Part shown: piece after piece, positions 32,759 through 43,000 of the stretch | Layout of the letters: every line of letters starts with the position of its first letter | Position numbering within the stretch: position 1 is the stretch's first letter | Assembly: GCA_016935015.1 (NCBI GenBank) | Contig: JAFGRT010000053.1 | Location: forward strand, 1 to 48,813 | Direction of reading: 5' to 3' | From: Acidobacteriota bacterium | GTDB taxonomy: Bacteria > Acidobacteriota > JAAYUB01 | Length of the DNA stretch: 48,813 bases | The notes under the pieces: model-generated | Seen by the model: only the letters and a program-made list of their open reading frames with translations | Told to the model about the DNA's origin: nothing | Database searches by the model: none | Position numbers and translations under genes: made by a program

Positions 32759-33103
32759 GCGACTGTATCTGGTCCATGCTAGAAGCACTTTGACCGTTCC
32801 GCTATCCCTCACGGACGCGCCACCCTGATCCTGGCTTGCCTGCCTGGTCGTAACACCTTCGCCACCTGGCCCCATCACCGAAAAACCACAGCCGTTCACC
32901 CCGACCATCGTCATGCTTTATCTGCCATCGACACCCGGAACGGCCTTTGTTACACTTTGTTACAGGATGGAAAAACTGGCGAAAAGGCACTTTGCTACCT
33001 TACAGTCGTCGGCAATACCGGTGACGACGCCGGCCCGGCTCCGGACGCACCGCCGGTCGACCACCAAGCGGCAGGCCGGTCCTTCCGGGTAAAAGGAGTA
33101 ACG
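32759..33103 (+). other. Intergenic region before the OmpR-type regulator
   Basis: 345 bp between the operon hairpin and the regulator gene. It contains the repeat block described at 32947-33005. No gene was recognised on either strand. The regulator frame is open upstream to 32957, but the start at 33104 has the ribosome-binding site. Confidence 0.55.
32947..33005 (+). promoter_or_regulatory. Operator-like direct repeats upstream of the response regulator
   Basis: TTGTTACA at 32947-32954 is repeated exactly at 32957-32964 (10-bp period). A variant TTGCTACC follows at 32992-32999, and the element TGGAAAAA is at 32968-32975. The same layout occurs upstream of the RND operon. Tandem repeats in phase with the helix are typical of OmpR/PhoB family binding, which fits autoregulation by the gene at 33104 (inference). 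Confidence 0.65.
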
Positions 33104-33793
33104 ATGGGCGATACCATTCTCATCATCGATGACGACGTCAATCTCAACGATCTGGTTACCACGTACTTGAGCGGCTTTGATTACGGCGTGGAATCCTGTT
33201 CCGATCCGACCACGGCTGTGGACCAAATCAAGACAAAGGACTTCCAGTTGATTATTCTGGATGTCATGATGCCGGGCATGGACGGGTTCACTGTTCTGCG
33301 TAAAATCCGTGACATCTCGCGCGTGCCGGTGATCATGCTCACCGCCTGCGGCGAGCTCACCGACCGGGTGGTGGGTCTGGAACTGGGCGCCGACGACTAC
33401 CTGGCCAAGCCCTTTGAGCCGCGGGAGCTCCTGGCCCGCATCCGTAGCGTCCTGCGCCGTTTTCAGAATGCCGGCCAGGCCGCCCGTTTGGTTCCGGAGA
33501 CCAAAGAACACGGGCTCGCGCTGCAGCCGGAAAAGAAACAGGCCAGGCTGGACGGACAGCCGCTGGATCTGACCTCCATGGAATTCGACTTCCTGGAGCT
33601 GATGATGGCCAATAAAGGCCGCGTCCTCAGCCGTGACTACATCATGGATCGCCTCAAAGGCTATGAATGGGAGGCCTATGACCGGTCCATCGATATTCTG
33701 GTCAGCCGGGTACGCTCCAAGCTGGGGGATTCACCGGCGGATCCCATCTTCATCAAAACCGTGCGCGGCGCCGGTTACATGTTTATCGGGTAA
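33104..33793 (+). CDS. OmpR/PhoB-family response regulator
   Basis: 229 residues: a receiver domain with acidic pocket IDDD, phospho-acceptor Asp53 in ILDVMMPGMDG, Thr in MLTA and Lys in AKPFEP, then a winged-helix DNA-binding domain with LDLTSMEFDFLELMMANKGRVLSRDYI and VSRVRSKLGDSPADPIFIKTVRG-type wing (GAGYMF at the end). AAAGGAG lies 5 bases before the chosen ATG; the frame extends 49 codons upstream without similarity. It is followed 3 bp later by its kinase gene. The downstream RND operon carries the same operator-like block as this promoter. Confidence 0.94.
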   Translation: MGDTILIIDDDVNLNDLVTTYLSGFDYGVESCSDPTTAVDQIKTKDFQLIILDVMMPGMDGFTVLRKIRDISRVPVIMLTACGELTDRVVGLELGADDYLAKPFEPRELLARIRSVLRRFQNAGQAARLVPETKEHGLALQPEKKQARLDGQPLDLTSMEFDFLELMMANKGRVLSRDYIMDRLKGYEWEAYDRSIDILVSRVRSKLGDSPADPIFIKTVRGAGYMFIG

Positions 33794-33796
33794 ATA

Positions 33797-35173
33797 ATGA
33801 AACACTTTTATTTCAGACTGTTCAGCATTGTTCTCGTTTCAGCGCTGGTCATTACCGGCCTGGTATTCTGGTTGAACCGCGTGTACCGGGAACTGGAAAT
33901 GAATCCGCTACGCTACGAGGGCTTCCGCCACTATCTTGTCCACCGCGTGCTCGAAGCCGTAGAATACCGGCAAGAGAGCGATCTGCTGGAAATATCCAAC
34001 GATTTCCGCTTTTATATCCAGTTGACGGGACCCCAGAATTCCCTCATCACCCACCCCGACTATTTCGATTCGGACGAGTTCACCGGCCTGCAAAAGGGGG
34101 AGATCCCCTCGGACCGGGACCGCGAGCACCGCGGCTCGCGCAACCGCCGGCCACCCCGCGAGGCACCCGAACTGAGACCGGATGTCAAGGGCCTCTATGA
34201 AAACGATGTCCTGCAGGGCCTGGAGATCAAGTACGGCGTGATCAGCTGTTTTCTGGTACGGCAACCGCCGGATTTCTGGAAACGGGTCTTTTTCTATAGC
34301 TTGATCCTGAGCATTTTCCTCGTCTTCCTCGGGCTGGCGGTGACGGTGAAATTGTGGTTCGTCGACCCATTGAACCGGCTGGAGAAAGCCATCAGCGCCT
34401 TTCCCGCCGAGTTGGATTCGGGTGAGTTCCATTCGCAGGAAGGAAGCCTGCGCCAGTTGTTCAAGACCTTTCATGAAATGAAGAAACAGGTGACGACCCT
34501 GATGGAAGACAAGGAGCGCCTGCTGCGGGATGTCAGCCACGACCTGAAATCACCCATCACCCGGATGCGGATGGCCGTTGAACTCCTCGACGAATCCAAG
34601 GTCAAAAAAATGCTGCTCAATGACCTGGGTGACCTGTCGGTAATGGTCACCAAGATCCTGGAAAGCCGCCAGGGCAAGATCATCCGCAACCAGCTGCTGG
34701 ACGCGGCCGTCTGCATTGAGCGGTTTCGCGGTTCCCGGGAATTCGCCATCCCCATCCGGCTGGACGTTGCCGCGGACTTCCGGTTTGAAGGGAACGAATA
34801 CCAGCTGGCTCGCGTCTTCCGCAATCTCATCGAGAATTCGGAAAAATACGCCGATCCGGGCAAGGGCATCGACATTGAAATCTCTCGCCAGGACCAGCAT
34901 GGTTTCATCGTTTTTTCCGATTTCGGCAGCCACATCACCGACGAGGAGATCGAGAAGATTTTCGAGCCTTTCTATAAATCCGACCAGGCTCGCCGGCAGG
35001 ATTCCCGTAACGGTTACGGCCTCGGCTTGTCCATCTGCAAGCAGATCATCGAAGTCATGGGGGGACAGATCAATGCCGGCCGATCCGCCGGCGCGGGGCT
35101 CAGTATCGAGCTGGTCTTTCCGATCGCGGAGACCAATGAGGTCGAGACGGCCTCTCCGCATTCCAGCCAGTAA
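33797..35173 (+). CDS. Membrane sensor histidine kinase
   Basis: 458 residues. Two membrane segments (about 6-26 and 163-185) flank a periplasmic sensor domain with an Arg-rich, proline-rich loop near 110-130. A HAMP-like linker follows, then the HisKA helix with His248 in DVSHDLKSPITRMR, the N box FRNLIENSEKYA, a G1-like segment SDFGSHITDEEIEKIFEPFYK, and a G2 segment NGYGLGLSICKQI. In G1 the usual D-x-G-x-G becomes D-F-G-S-H. The gene begins 3 bp after the regulator and forms a two-gene operon with it. The signal is not known; envelope stress or toxic compounds are likely given the neighbouring pump. Confidence 0.93.
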   Translation: MKHFYFRLFSIVLVSALVITGLVFWLNRVYRELEMNPLRYEGFRHYLVHRVLEAVEYRQESDLLEISNDFRFYIQLTGPQNSLITHPDYFDSDEFTGLQKGEIPSDRDREHRGSRNRRPPREAPELRPDVKGLYENDVLQGLEIKYGVISCFLVRQPPDFWKRVFFYSLILSIFLVFLGLAVTVKLWFVDPLNRLEKAISAFPAELDSGEFHSQEGSLRQLFKTFHEMKKQVTTLMEDKERLLRDVSHDLKSPITRMRMAVELLDESKVKKMLLNDLGDLSVMVTKILESRQGKIIRNQLLDAAVCIERFRGSREFAIPIRLDVAADFRFEGNEYQLARVFRNLIENSEKYADPGKGIDIEISRQDQHGFIVFSDFGSHITDEEIEKIFEPFYKSDQARRQDSRNGYGLGLSICKQIIEVMGGQINAGRSAGAGLSIELVFPIAETNEVETASPHSSQ

Positions 35174-35178
35174 GCAGC

Positions 35179-35209
35179 GGATGCAATCCTTTTCCGGCTG
35201 ATTGCATCC
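35179..35209 (+). terminator. Hairpin after the histidine kinase gene (no U-tract)
   Basis: Ten-base perfect arms GGATGCAATC/GATTGCATCC enclose an 11-base loop, 5 bases after the kinase stop. A second hairpin CCCGGC-TTTTTG-GCCGGG lies at 35285-35302. Neither has a T-run, so termination is uncertain. Confidence 0.45.
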
Positions 35210-35341
35210 ATGAGCATGGAGCCGCCCCAAGGTCCTGAGGCAAAAGTTCTTTGCGACACCGGGAGTTTACGGCTGATTTTGGAACCCGGCTTTTTGGCCG
35301 GGCGTATCCACGGTTTTGACAAGTAAATCCCGAAAAACCAG

Positions 35342-35401
35342 TTGTTACAAAATGATACACATTGGAAAAATCGCGGAAAGATCTTTTTGATACAAATACA
35401 G
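35342..35401 (+). promoter_or_regulatory. Operator-like direct repeats upstream of the RND efflux operon
   Basis: TTGTTACA at 35342-35349, ATGATACA at 35352-35359 and TTGATACA at 35387-35394, plus TGGAAAAA at 35363-35370. All elements have the same spacing as in the block at 32947; 35 of the first 52 positions are identical without gaps. The adaptor start codon is 66 bp downstream. No convincing -35/-10 pair is seen between them, which fits an activator-dependent promoter. Confidence 0.65.
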
Positions 35402-35466
35402 ATGATAACGGGCGGACGACCGCTCTTTGCTAGAAATGAGTTCTATAACGTACAGGAGAAGGATAC

Positions 35467-36870
35467 ATGAAGATCATCACCATCAGTCTGGCAGCGATCC
35501 TGCTGACCGCCACCCTGGTCCTGAGCGGGTGCGGTGGAGACGCGGCCGGTAACAGCCAGGCACCCCGTTCGTTCATGGGTGACATGTCGGCACAGCAATC
35601 CGCCCCGGAAATTTCCGTCAAGGCGCAGCAGGCGGTCCGCGGCAGTGTCGCCACGTTCATTCTGGCCTCCACCACACTCGAGGCCAAACGGACAGTGGAC
35701 GTCTACAGCAAGGGCACCGGTCTTGTCGAAGAGATGAAATTTGAAGAAGGTGACCGGGTCGGCAAGGATCAGTTGCTGGTCAAACTGGACGAGCGGGAGG
35801 TCCTCAACGATTACAACCAGGCCAAGCTGGCGGTGGAGCAGGCGGAAATCGCCCTGCAGCAGGCCCGGGTTCGAAAAGAGCAGGCGGCCAGCGACTACGA
35901 GCGGAACGAGCAGCTGCTCAGGGAAAACCTGGTCAGCCAGCAGGAATACGACCGGACCAAACTGGATGACAGATACGCCCAGTTGACGCTGGATGACAGC
36001 GAGTACGCTTTGACCGTCAGCCGGGAACGATTTGAGGCAGCCAAGATCCAGCTGGAAAACACCGAGATCCGGGCGCCCATAACCGGCATCGTTTCCGCCC
36101 GCATGGTGGAACTCGGCCAGATGGTCCGGGCCAACGATCAGGTATGCACGCTGACGGACATGGAGCATCTGCTGGCCCGGGTGCACATTCCCGAGACGGA
36201 CATTCAGCGGATCTCCACCGGCCAGAGCGCCCGCATCGAAGCGGAATCGCTGACTGGCCGTGAATTCCGCGGCACCGTCACCCTCATCAGCCCGGTCATC
36301 GATTCCGAAACGGGAACGGGCAAGGTGACCATAGAAGTCACCGACCGCAGCGGCAACCTGAAACCGGGGATGTTCGTCAATGCCTACCTGACGACTTCAG
36401 TCCATGACAACGTAATCAAAATCCTGCGCAAGGCCGTCTGGCACGAAAAAGAAGAGGACTGGGTATTCATCGTAAAGGAAGACAACACGGTGGAAAAACG
36501 CCGCATAGAAACCGGGTATACCGAAGAGGACTGGGTGGAGATCAAGAACGGCGTCAATGAGAAGGAACTGGTAGTGACCGTCGGCCAGGATAGTCTGGAT
36601 GAGGGGTTTCCCATCAAGATCGCCGAATATGAAGGCCCTCCGCCTGCCAACGGTTCGCTGCAGGCGGAGACGCCACCCCCTCCCCAGCCGAGTGGTCCGC
36701 AACGGGGCGGCCGTGGTGACATGCGTGCTCAGATGCAGGCCCTGATGGAGAATCCCGAGGCACGCAAGGCCATGATGGAGGCCCGGGAAAAGAATCCCGA
36801 AGTATTTCAGGATCCGGAGAAGCGTCGCGCGTTCTTCCAGGAGCTGCAGGAAAAATACGGAAAGAAGTAA
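35467..36870 (+). CDS. RND efflux periplasmic adaptor (membrane fusion) lipoprotein
   Basis: 467 residues. A lipoprotein signal with lipobox LSGC (Cys22) is followed by the adaptor core: a lipoyl half (VDVYSKGTGLVEEMKFEEGDRV), a coiled-coil hairpin (about 115-195, with EQAEIALQQARVRKEQAAS), the second lipoyl half (IRAPITGIVSARMVELGQMV), and beta-barrel and membrane-proximal domains. After about residue 395 there is a proline-rich linker and a charged helical tail (MRAQMQALMENPEARKAMM and onward), which is not part of the usual adaptor fold. GGAGAAGG precedes the ATG. It starts the pump operon; the next gene begins 3 bp later. Confidence 0.93.
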   Translation: MKIITISLAAILLTATLVLSGCGGDAAGNSQAPRSFMGDMSAQQSAPEISVKAQQAVRGSVATFILASTTLEAKRTVDVYSKGTGLVEEMKFEEGDRVGKDQLLVKLDEREVLNDYNQAKLAVEQAEIALQQARVRKEQAASDYERNEQLLRENLVSQQEYDRTKLDDRYAQLTLDDSEYALTVSRERFEAAKIQLENTEIRAPITGIVSARMVELGQMVRANDQVCTLTDMEHLLARVHIPETDIQRISTGQSARIEAESLTGREFRGTVTLISPVIDSETGTGKVTIEVTDRSGNLKPGMFVNAYLTTSVHDNVIKILRKAVWHEKEEDWVFIVKEDNTVEKRRIETGYTEEDWVEIKNGVNEKELVVTVGQDSLDEGFPIKIAEYEGPPPANGSLQAETPPPPQPSGPQRGGRGDMRAQMQALMENPEARKAMMEAREKNPEVFQDPEKRRAFFQELQEKYGKK

Positions 36871-36873
36871 ATC

Positions 36874-39800
36874 ATGAAAATCGTCAATTTTTCAGTGCGC
36901 CGCTCGGTGACGACGGCCATGCTCATGCTGGCCCTGGTGGTTTTCGGCTCGGTCTCCTACAACCGACTGGCCGTCAACCTTTTGCCCGATATCACCTATC
37001 CTTCCCTGACCATCAAAACCGAATATGAGGGTGCCGCCCCGGCCGAAGTGGAAGATGTCATCACCAAGCCCATCGAGGAATCGGTAGGCGTGGTCGATAA
37101 CATCATGCGCGTTTCCTCCATCAGCCGTCCCGGGGAATCTTACGTGATCCTCGAATTCGCCTGGGGCACGAACATGGATTTCGCCGGCCTGAACGTCCGG
37201 GAAAAGCTGGATCTGGTGATGCTGCCGGATGATGCGGAAAAACCGGTCCTGTTGAAATATGATCCTTCGGCTGATCCGATCCTCCGCTACGGCGTGAGCG
37301 GCAATCAGACTCTATCGCGCTCGCGGCTGCTCATCGAAGAAAAAGTCAAGCCTTATCTGGAAAACATCGAGGGTGTGGCCGCCGTCAAGATCAACGGCGG
37401 TCTCGAAGAAGAGATCTATGTGGAGCTGGACAGCGGCAAACTGAATGCCTTCCGTCTCTCCATCACCCAGGTCACCCAGCGGCTGAGTCAGGAGAACATC
37501 AATTTGACAGGCGGCATCCTGGATGAAGGCCGGCGTCGTTACCTGGTCCGGACACTGAGCCAGTTCCAGCGGGTGGACGAAATCGACGACGTCATCGTGG
37601 CCCGCCGCGGGGGAGCCAATATCACCCTGGGCGATATCGCCCGGGTGTATTCCGGGTTCAAGGAACGAACCATCATCACCAAGCTGAATGGTGAAGAGGT
37701 CATCGAACTGGCGGTTTACAAGGCCGCCGACGCCAACGCCGTTCTGGTGGTGGACGCCGTCAAGACCCGCATGGACGAGATCCTTCCCAACGTCAACGTA
37801 GCCGGCACGAAACTGGAGTTCACCACCGTTTTCGACCAGTCCATTTTCATCCGCCAATCCATCGACGAAGTGCTCAACACCGCCATGCTGGGCGGCATCC
37901 TGGCCATCCTGATTCTCTTTCTTTTCCTGCGCAACCTCAAGAGCACCGCCATCATCTCCCTGTCCATCCCCATTTCGGTAATCGTAACTTTTTTCTTCAT
38001 GTACCTGTCGGACATCACCATCAACATCATGAGCCTGGGTGGCCTGGCCCTGGGTATCGGTATGCTGGTGGATTCGTCCATTGTTGTCCTGGAATCCATC
38101 CAACGCTACCGGGAAGAGGGGATGAGCATGCTGGAATCGGCCCGCATCGGCGCCGGCAGCGTCGGCAAGGCCGTGGTGGCCTCCACCCTGACCACCGTCT
38201 GCGTGTTCCTGCCCATCGTTTTTGTCGAGGGTGTCGCCGGCCAGCTCTTCTCCGACCTGGCCCTGACGGTGACGTTCTCCCTCAGTGCCTCGCTGCTGGT
38301 CTCCCTGACCCTGATCCCCATGCTGGCCGCCAAACAAATCGCCGAGAGCCTCGAAGCCGCAGCCGACGTCCAGCACAAGCTGGCCAGCACCCATCCGGTA
38401 GCTCGATTCTTTGCTTTTATTTTCCGCCGGATTCCCGCCTTTCTTCTGGGATTTGTCCTGCTCCTGCTGCGGGGACTTTGGACAGGCATCCAGATGATCA
38501 TCTGGCCGCTGACCTTCCTGTTCGAGAAACTGTATGATGTGGTCCAGGCATCCTACACGCAGCTGATCCGTTTCGCCATCGGTCACCGGTTGGTCATCCT
38601 GCTGCTGGCCCTGGCGGTACTGGCGGCGGCCAGTTTCATCCCCCCCTTTCTGGGCTCGGAGCTGATCCCCGAAGTCAAACAGGGCCAATTCTTTTTGTCC
38701 ATCGAGCGCGAGCAAGGCACCCCCCTGTTCAGAACCCAGGAGACAGTTGATCTGCTGACTGAACGAATCAAGTCCCTCGACGGCGTGTCCGCTGTATTTG
38801 CCCTGACGGGCCTGAACCTGCAGACAGGCATGAGCGTGGAGGAGGAAAAGGAGAATGCCGCCCGGTTGACCGTCAATCTCGAACCGGCCGTCGCTCTGGA
38901 GCGGGAGGACGTGATCCTGGAACAGGTCCGGCACATTGTGGAACCGCTGCCCGGTCTGGACTACAAGTTCAGCCGCCCCACGTTCTTCAGTTTCAAGACA
39001 CCCATCGAGGTCTTTGTCCAGGGCTATAACCAGAATGTACTCTCCCAGGTAGCCGGCGCCATCTCCAGCGAGATGGCGGAGATCAACGGCCTGGCCGATC
39101 TCAAGACCAGCACCGAAGCCGGCAATCCCGAGGTACAGGTCCGGTTCAACCGCGATCGCCTTTCGGCCTACGGACTTACGGTGCAGGAAGTCGCCCAGTT
39201 CATGCGCAACCAGATTCTGGGCGATGTGGCCACTGAATTTGTGCGTCCCGAGCACAAGGTAGATGTCCGGGTGCGCCTCGCCGAAGAGCAGCGCCAGACC
39301 CTGGCCGATATCCGCAACCTGAAGATCCACACCAGTTCCGGCGCAGTGATTCCGCTCCAGGCCGTGGCCGAGCTTGAAGTGACCCAGGGGCCGGCGGAAA
39401 TCCGTCGCCTCAACCAGCAGCGGGTGGCCCTCATCAGCGGCAATATCGAAGGGCGTGATCTGGCCAGTGTCGTGGAGGATATTCACCAGGTTCTGGCCGC
39501 CTCGCCCATGCCGCCCAATTTCACCGCCTTTCTGGGCGGGCAGAGCGAAGAGCAGGCCGTGGCCTTCCAGAGCATGAGCTTCGCCATTCTACTCGCCATC
39601 TTTCTGGTGTATCTGGTCATGGCTTCCCAGTTCGAATCCCTGCTGCAACCGTTTATCATTATGTTCTCCATTCCCTTTTCGCTCATCGGCGTGCTGCTGA
39701 TTCTTCTCCTGACGGGCCAGACCATTAGTGTGGTGGTCTTTATCGGCGCCATCGTTTTGGCCGGAATTGTGGTCAACAACGCCATCGTGCTCATCGATTG

Positions 39801-40056
39801 CATCAACCAGCTGCGGGAAGAAGGAGCCGACAAAACCCAGGCGGTCATCCGCGGCTGCCACCTGCGCTTCCGGCCTATCCTGATGACCACGGCGACAACG
39901 GTCCTGGGCCTGCTGCCCATGGCCATCGGCTTCGGCCAGGGAGCCGAGCTGCGTACGCCCATGGCCCTGACCATCATCGGCGGCCTTCTCTCGTCGACAC
40001 TGCTGACGTTGGTGCTGGTGCCCGTCCTGTATCACCTGGTTGTGAGGGAAAAATGA
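36874..40056 (+). CDS. RND family inner-membrane efflux transporter (first of two)
   Basis: 1060 residues, AcrB-like: an N-terminal membrane helix (SVTTAMLMLALVVFGSVSY), two large periplasmic loops and two sets of helices in the order expected for 12 membrane segments. TM4 reads GMLVDSSIVVLES, so only the first of the two Asp residues of AcrB (407/408) is kept; the second repeat has GIVVNNAIVLIDCIN. A hydrophobic insertion of about 60 residues lies between TM6 and TM7 (residues about 500-560, with AFLLGFVLLLLRGLWTG). The gene is 3 bp after the adaptor and overlaps the next by 4 bp. Drug, lipid or metabolite export is likely; the substrate is unknown. Confidence 0.94.
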   Translation: MKIVNFSVRRSVTTAMLMLALVVFGSVSYNRLAVNLLPDITYPSLTIKTEYEGAAPAEVEDVITKPIEESVGVVDNIMRVSSISRPGESYVILEFAWGTNMDFAGLNVREKLDLVMLPDDAEKPVLLKYDPSADPILRYGVSGNQTLSRSRLLIEEKVKPYLENIEGVAAVKINGGLEEEIYVELDSGKLNAFRLSITQVTQRLSQENINLTGGILDEGRRRYLVRTLSQFQRVDEIDDVIVARRGGANITLGDIARVYSGFKERTIITKLNGEEVIELAVYKAADANAVLVVDAVKTRMDEILPNVNVAGTKLEFTTVFDQSIFIRQSIDEVLNTAMLGGILAILILFLFLRNLKSTAIISLSIPISVIVTFFFMYLSDITINIMSLGGLALGIGMLVDSSIVVLESIQRYREEGMSMLESARIGAGSVGKAVVASTLTTVCVFLPIVFVEGVAGQLFSDLALTVTFSLSASLLVSLTLIPMLAAKQIAESLEAAADVQHKLASTHPVARFFAFIFRRIPAFLLGFVLLLLRGLWTGIQMIIWPLTFLFEKLYDVVQASYTQLIRFAIGHRLVILLLALAVLAAASFIPPFLGSELIPEVKQGQFFLSIEREQGTPLFRTQETVDLLTERIKSLDGVSAVFALTGLNLQTGMSVEEEKENAARLTVNLEPAVALEREDVILEQVRHIVEPLPGLDYKFSRPTFFSFKTPIEVFVQGYNQNVLSQVAGAISSEMAEINGLADLKTSTEAGNPEVQVRFNRDRLSAYGLTVQEVAQFMRNQILGDVATEFVRPEHKVDVRVRLAEEQRQTLADIRNLKIHTSSGAVIPLQAVAELEVTQGPAEIRRLNQQRVALISGNIEGRDLASVVEDIHQVLAASPMPPNFTAFLGGQSEEQAVAFQSMSFAILLAIFLVYLVMASQFESLLQPFIIMFSIPFSLIGVLLILLLTGQTISVVVFIGAIVLAGIVVNNAIVLIDCINQLREEGADKTQAVIRGCHLRFRPILMTTATTVLGLLPMAIGFGQGAELRTPMALTIIGGLLSSTLLTLVLVPVLYHLVVREK

Positions 40057-43000
40057 ATCTATCGGAACTCTCCGTCCACCGACCCATTACCGTGATCATG
40101 ATGTCCATTATGATCATGGCCCTGGGTGTGATCAGTATCACCAAGCTGCCGCTGGTCTTTTTTCCGGAGATCGACTGGCCCAACCTGCGAGTCCAGGTGG
40201 ATTACCCCTCCTCTTCGCCGGAAGAGGTAGAACAGGATATCACCCAGCCGCTGGAGGATATTCTCGGCACAGTCACCCAGCTGAAGAGCATGTCATCGTT
40301 CTCGAGTAACTCCGGCGCCAACGTCAGCCTCGAGTTCGATTACAACGTCGACATGGATCTCAAGGCGCTGGAAGTGCGCGACAAGATCGACCAGGTACGG
40401 AATCAGTTGCCCGATGATATTCAACGGATCCATATCCGTCGTTGGCAAACATCCCAAAGCCCGATCATGTTTTTCTCCCTGGCCCTGCCCGGCGACATCA
40501 ACCAACTCAATGATTTACTGGAAACGGTCATCGTGCCCCGGCTGGAGCGACAGGAGGGAGTGGCCAGCGTCGACATCCGCGGACCCGACGAGAAAGAGAT
40601 TTACGTAGACGTCAATCCCAGTCTGCTGGCGGCGTATGGTCTGGACATGTTCAATCTCACCCAGTCCATCCGTTCCGGCAACGTGGACCTCTCCACCGGT
40701 TACGCATTCGACAACGATAAAAAGTATTACCTTCGCGTCGTGGGCCAGTTCCGCTCCATCGACGAGATCCGCGACCTGCCCATTCGCGGCACCAACTTGC
40801 GTATCCACGACGTAGCCGACGTCCGCTACACTTTTCCCGAGCGGGACGAGGTCGACCGCCTCAACGGCAAAGATTCCATCAGTCTGCGGATATACAAGGC
40901 TTCAACAGCCAACGTGGTGGAGACCTGTCAGTTGGTGCGGGCCGAACTGGTGCGCATGAGTCAAGCGCCCGAATTCACTGGCATGGAGTACCGCATCTTT
41001 CGCGACTCTTCCGAGGAAATTCTGGGCACTCTCAACAACCTGTCCGAGGGGGGCATCTACGGCGGCCTGCTGGCCGTGTGCATCATCTTCCTCTTCCTGT
41101 GGAAAGTGCGCAGCACTTTCGTCATGGCCCTGTCCATGCCCATCTCGGTGCTTTTCACTTTCGCCGGCATGTACATCCTGCGCATCACCGGCATCGTCGA
41201 CATCACCATTAACATCATCTCGCTGAGTGGATTGGTGTTTGCCATCGGCATGATCGTCGATTGTTCCATCGTGGTGCTGGAAAATATTTTCCGTGTCAAG
41301 CAGGAAGAGGGCATCGGAGCCCTCGAGGCCGCCATCAAGGGCAGCAAGCAGGTGGGCACCGCCGTGTTCGCCTCCACCATGACCACCATCATCGTCTTCG
41401 TCCCCTTCGTCTTTATGTCCCAATCGTCCTTTGGGATTTTCATGCGGGATTTCGGCGTCGCCGTCTCCCTGGCCCTGGTTTCCTCGCTGGTGGTTTCGCT
41501 GACGGTGGTCCCCATGATCTCCTCCCTCATCTACAAGGGGAAGGAACGTCCGAAGAAACGGATCATCGTCTGGCTGACGGACCATTACGGTAACTTCATG
41601 CGCTGGACCCTGCGCTGGCGATACGCCTTGGTGTTCCTGTTGATCCCCCTCCTCTGGGCCAGCTTCACCTTGTTTCAGGCCATCGAACGACAGGAGATGC
41701 CCAACGTTCCTGCGCGGGAATTGCGCGTCAATGTCCTCATGCCGTCCAATTACACCATGAATGAGATGACCGATCTGTTCAACCGCATCGAGGCCGTGGT
41801 GGAGGCCAACAAGAAAGAGTTTGAGGTGGACACCTACTCCACGGAGTGGGGCAAGAACAACCGCAGCCGCAATCGTTACCGCGGCGAGCTGGACCTCTTT
41901 TTCATCGAAGAGGGCACCAAGCTGACGCCGGTCCCCCAGCTACAAGAGGCCGTCCTGGCCAAATTGCCCCAGGAAATCGGTGTCGAGTACCAGGTGGGCG
42001 AACGGCGGCACTTTGGTCGCGGCGGCGGTGGTGGTGTCAGCATCGAGTTGCGGGGTGACAACCAGGAGATCCTGGCTCTCTATGCGGAAAAGGTCAAGGA
42101 ACGCCTGATGGGCATCGAATCCATCCGCGACGTATCCACCGACCTGGAGAGCGGCGACCAGGAGCTTCATTTCAGGGTCAACCGCGACAAAGCCGAAAAA
42201 ATGGGACTCTCCTCGCAATCCATCGCCCGAACCATTTCCGCCGCCCTCAGTGAACGGTCCACCACCCGTTACCAGACGGAAAACGGAGAAGTGGACGTCA
42301 TCGTCCGTTTCGAGGAGGAACGCCGCCGCAGCCAGGACGACATCCTGAACCTGGATGTGGCCACCAGCAGTGGTGAACTGGTGCCGCTGAACACGGTGGT
42401 GCAGCCGGTGTTCGCCAGCGGCCCCCAGGTCATCCGCAAGGAAAATCGCAAGCGGATCGTCACCATCACTGCCAACACCGACCGGCAGGGAATGATGTGG
42501 ATCATGAGCAGTGTCAACGATATCCTGGCTGATCTCAAATTGCCGGCCGGCTATTCTTGGAGCCTGGGCCGATCCTTCTCGCGCTTCCAACAGGATCAGG
42601 AGATGCAATCATTCGCCATCTGGCTGGCCCTTGTGTTCATCTTCATGGTGATGGCTTCGCTCTTCGAATCGTGGATCCATCCCATCACCATCCTTTTCAC
42701 CGTGCCGTTCGCCATCACCGGCATCAGCATCATCTTCTGGGTGACCAACACCCAACTGGATCGCAACGCCTGGCTGGGTATCGCCCTGCTCTGCGGTCTG
42801 GTGGTCAACAACGCCATCATCTTGGTGGATCACATCAATTCGCTTCGCCGGTTGGGCAACCGGCGAATGGAGGCCATCATCCAGGGTGGCAAGGACCGCC
42901 TGCGGCCGATCCTGATGACGGCGTTCAGCACCATGTTCGGCATGGTGCCCATGATCCTGCCGGTCATCTTCCCCGACTGGTTCGGCGTCGTCAGTTACCG

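Noticed and set aside
37312-39486. Minus-strand open frame of 724 codons
   Set aside because: Antisense to the first RND gene; the product is rich in Gln, His, Asp and Gly as expected for the complement of membrane-protein codons.
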